DNA from: an uncultured Bilophila sp.
Lineage (GTDB): Bacteria; Desulfobacterota; Desulfovibrionia; Desulfovibrionales; Desulfovibrionaceae
Assembly: GCA_902373525.1 (NCBI GenBank)
Contig: CABKMN010000060.1
Coordinates: 1-13,622, forward strand
Length of the DNA stretch: 13,622 nucleotides
Reading direction: 5' to 3'
A program made the translations under genes and the position numbers. Positions within the stretch are counted from its first letter, which is position 1. Each line of letters opens with the position of its first letter. The notes beneath the pieces are model-generated. The model was not told where the DNA came from and made no database searches. It saw only the letters and a list, made by a program, of their open reading frames with translations. Below are positions 13,495-13,622 of the stretch, piece after piece.

Positions 13495-13532
13495 GGGGGA
13501 GGGAAACTTCCTTGAGAACGTTTCCCTCCCCC
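13495..13532 (-). terminator. Gene-end hairpin after the circle-spanning ORF
   Basis: GGGGGAGGGAAAC (13495-13507) and GTTTCCCTCCCCC (13520-13532) are exact 13-base complements around a 12-base loop. It begins 10 nt after the TAG stop of the 130-aa ORF (13543). It belongs to the same hairpin family as those after dxs and proS. Its presence in the expected place supports the junction as a real gene end. From 13355 to 13490 nothing further is seen. Confidence 0.65.
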
Positions 13533-13542
13533 TTCCTCCATT

Positions 13543-13622
13543 CTATATCTTCAAATCCGGCATGCCGCCGCGCGGGCGGTCGTCATCGTCGTAGCCGAGG
13601 GAGGAGGGCGGATCGAGGGTGA
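13543..13622 (-). CDS. Membrane-anchored coiled-coil protein, C-terminal part
   Basis: This is the C-terminal end of the ORF that starts at 368. Within the window it is open from 13622 down to the TAG at 13545-13543; the first 55 bases are the duplicated terminal repeat. The last residues are DDDDRPRGGMPDLKI. Joined to 1-368 it makes one uninterrupted 130-aa frame, with a total of 393 nt including the stop codon. No function is recognised. Confidence 0.75.
   Translation of the reverse strand, partial: TLDPPSSLGYDDDDRPRGGMPDLKI
13568..13622. repeat. Terminal direct repeat, right copy
   Basis: Identical to 1-55; see the left copy. It lies inside the circle-spanning ORF, in the region encoding the acidic tail. 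Confidence 0.95.

Overview
The window reads as a GC-rich (well above 60 % by eye) piece of a Gram-negative bacterial genome. It carries bacterial housekeeping genes together with exported proteins: an outer-membrane barrel and periplasmic proteins. The gene order xseA - M23 peptidase - xseB - ispA - dxs, the family of the first radical SAM protein, and the purine/pyrimidine hairpins that end most genes all suggest Desulfovibrionaceae. That placement comes from recall of such genomes; no search was run.

Topology: the first 55 bases are repeated exactly as the last 55. A minus-strand membrane-protein ORF (130 aa) runs off position 1 and continues in frame from 13567 down to a stop at 13543. The sequence therefore closes into a circle of 13,567 bp, or is one unit of a tandem array, or is an assembly loop. 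No replication, partition, mobilisation or recombinase gene is present.

Layout, left to right. (1) 1-368 minus: most of the membrane/coiled-coil protein; it is divergent from (2) a radical SAM protein, 498-1862 plus. (3) A 600-bp gap holding a cloverleaf-like GC element, a perfect-palindrome terminator, a stretch of about 45 % GC, and a 53-nt hairpin. (4) A minus-strand block from 10303 down to 2461: proS, then xseA, an M23 peptidase, xseB, ispA and dxs. xseA, M23 and xseB are tightly coupled. ispA and dxs each follow a structured gap, and dxs has its own promoter-like sequence. (5) A 657-bp gap with the proS promoter and leader and three 61-nt-spaced repeats. (6) Plus-strand genes: a predicted outer-membrane beta-barrel protein, a YciI-like protein, and a periplasmic protein built from two HdeA-like units. 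(7) The C-terminal end of the circle-spanning ORF.

Functionally, dxs and ispA supply the start of the MEP isoprenoid pathway and farnesyl diphosphate. xseA and xseB encode the two subunits of exonuclease VII. The M23 protein is a periplasmic cell-wall endopeptidase or a regulator of one. proS charges tRNA-Pro. The remaining genes are envelope or uncharacterised proteins. At least five gene ends carry the same style of long GGGGA-rich hairpin, 7-14 nt after the stop codon. The more unusual points are the circular closure around core genes, the duplicated HdeA-like domain, a leader structure that can mask the xseA ribosome-binding site, and the repeated gene-end hairpins.
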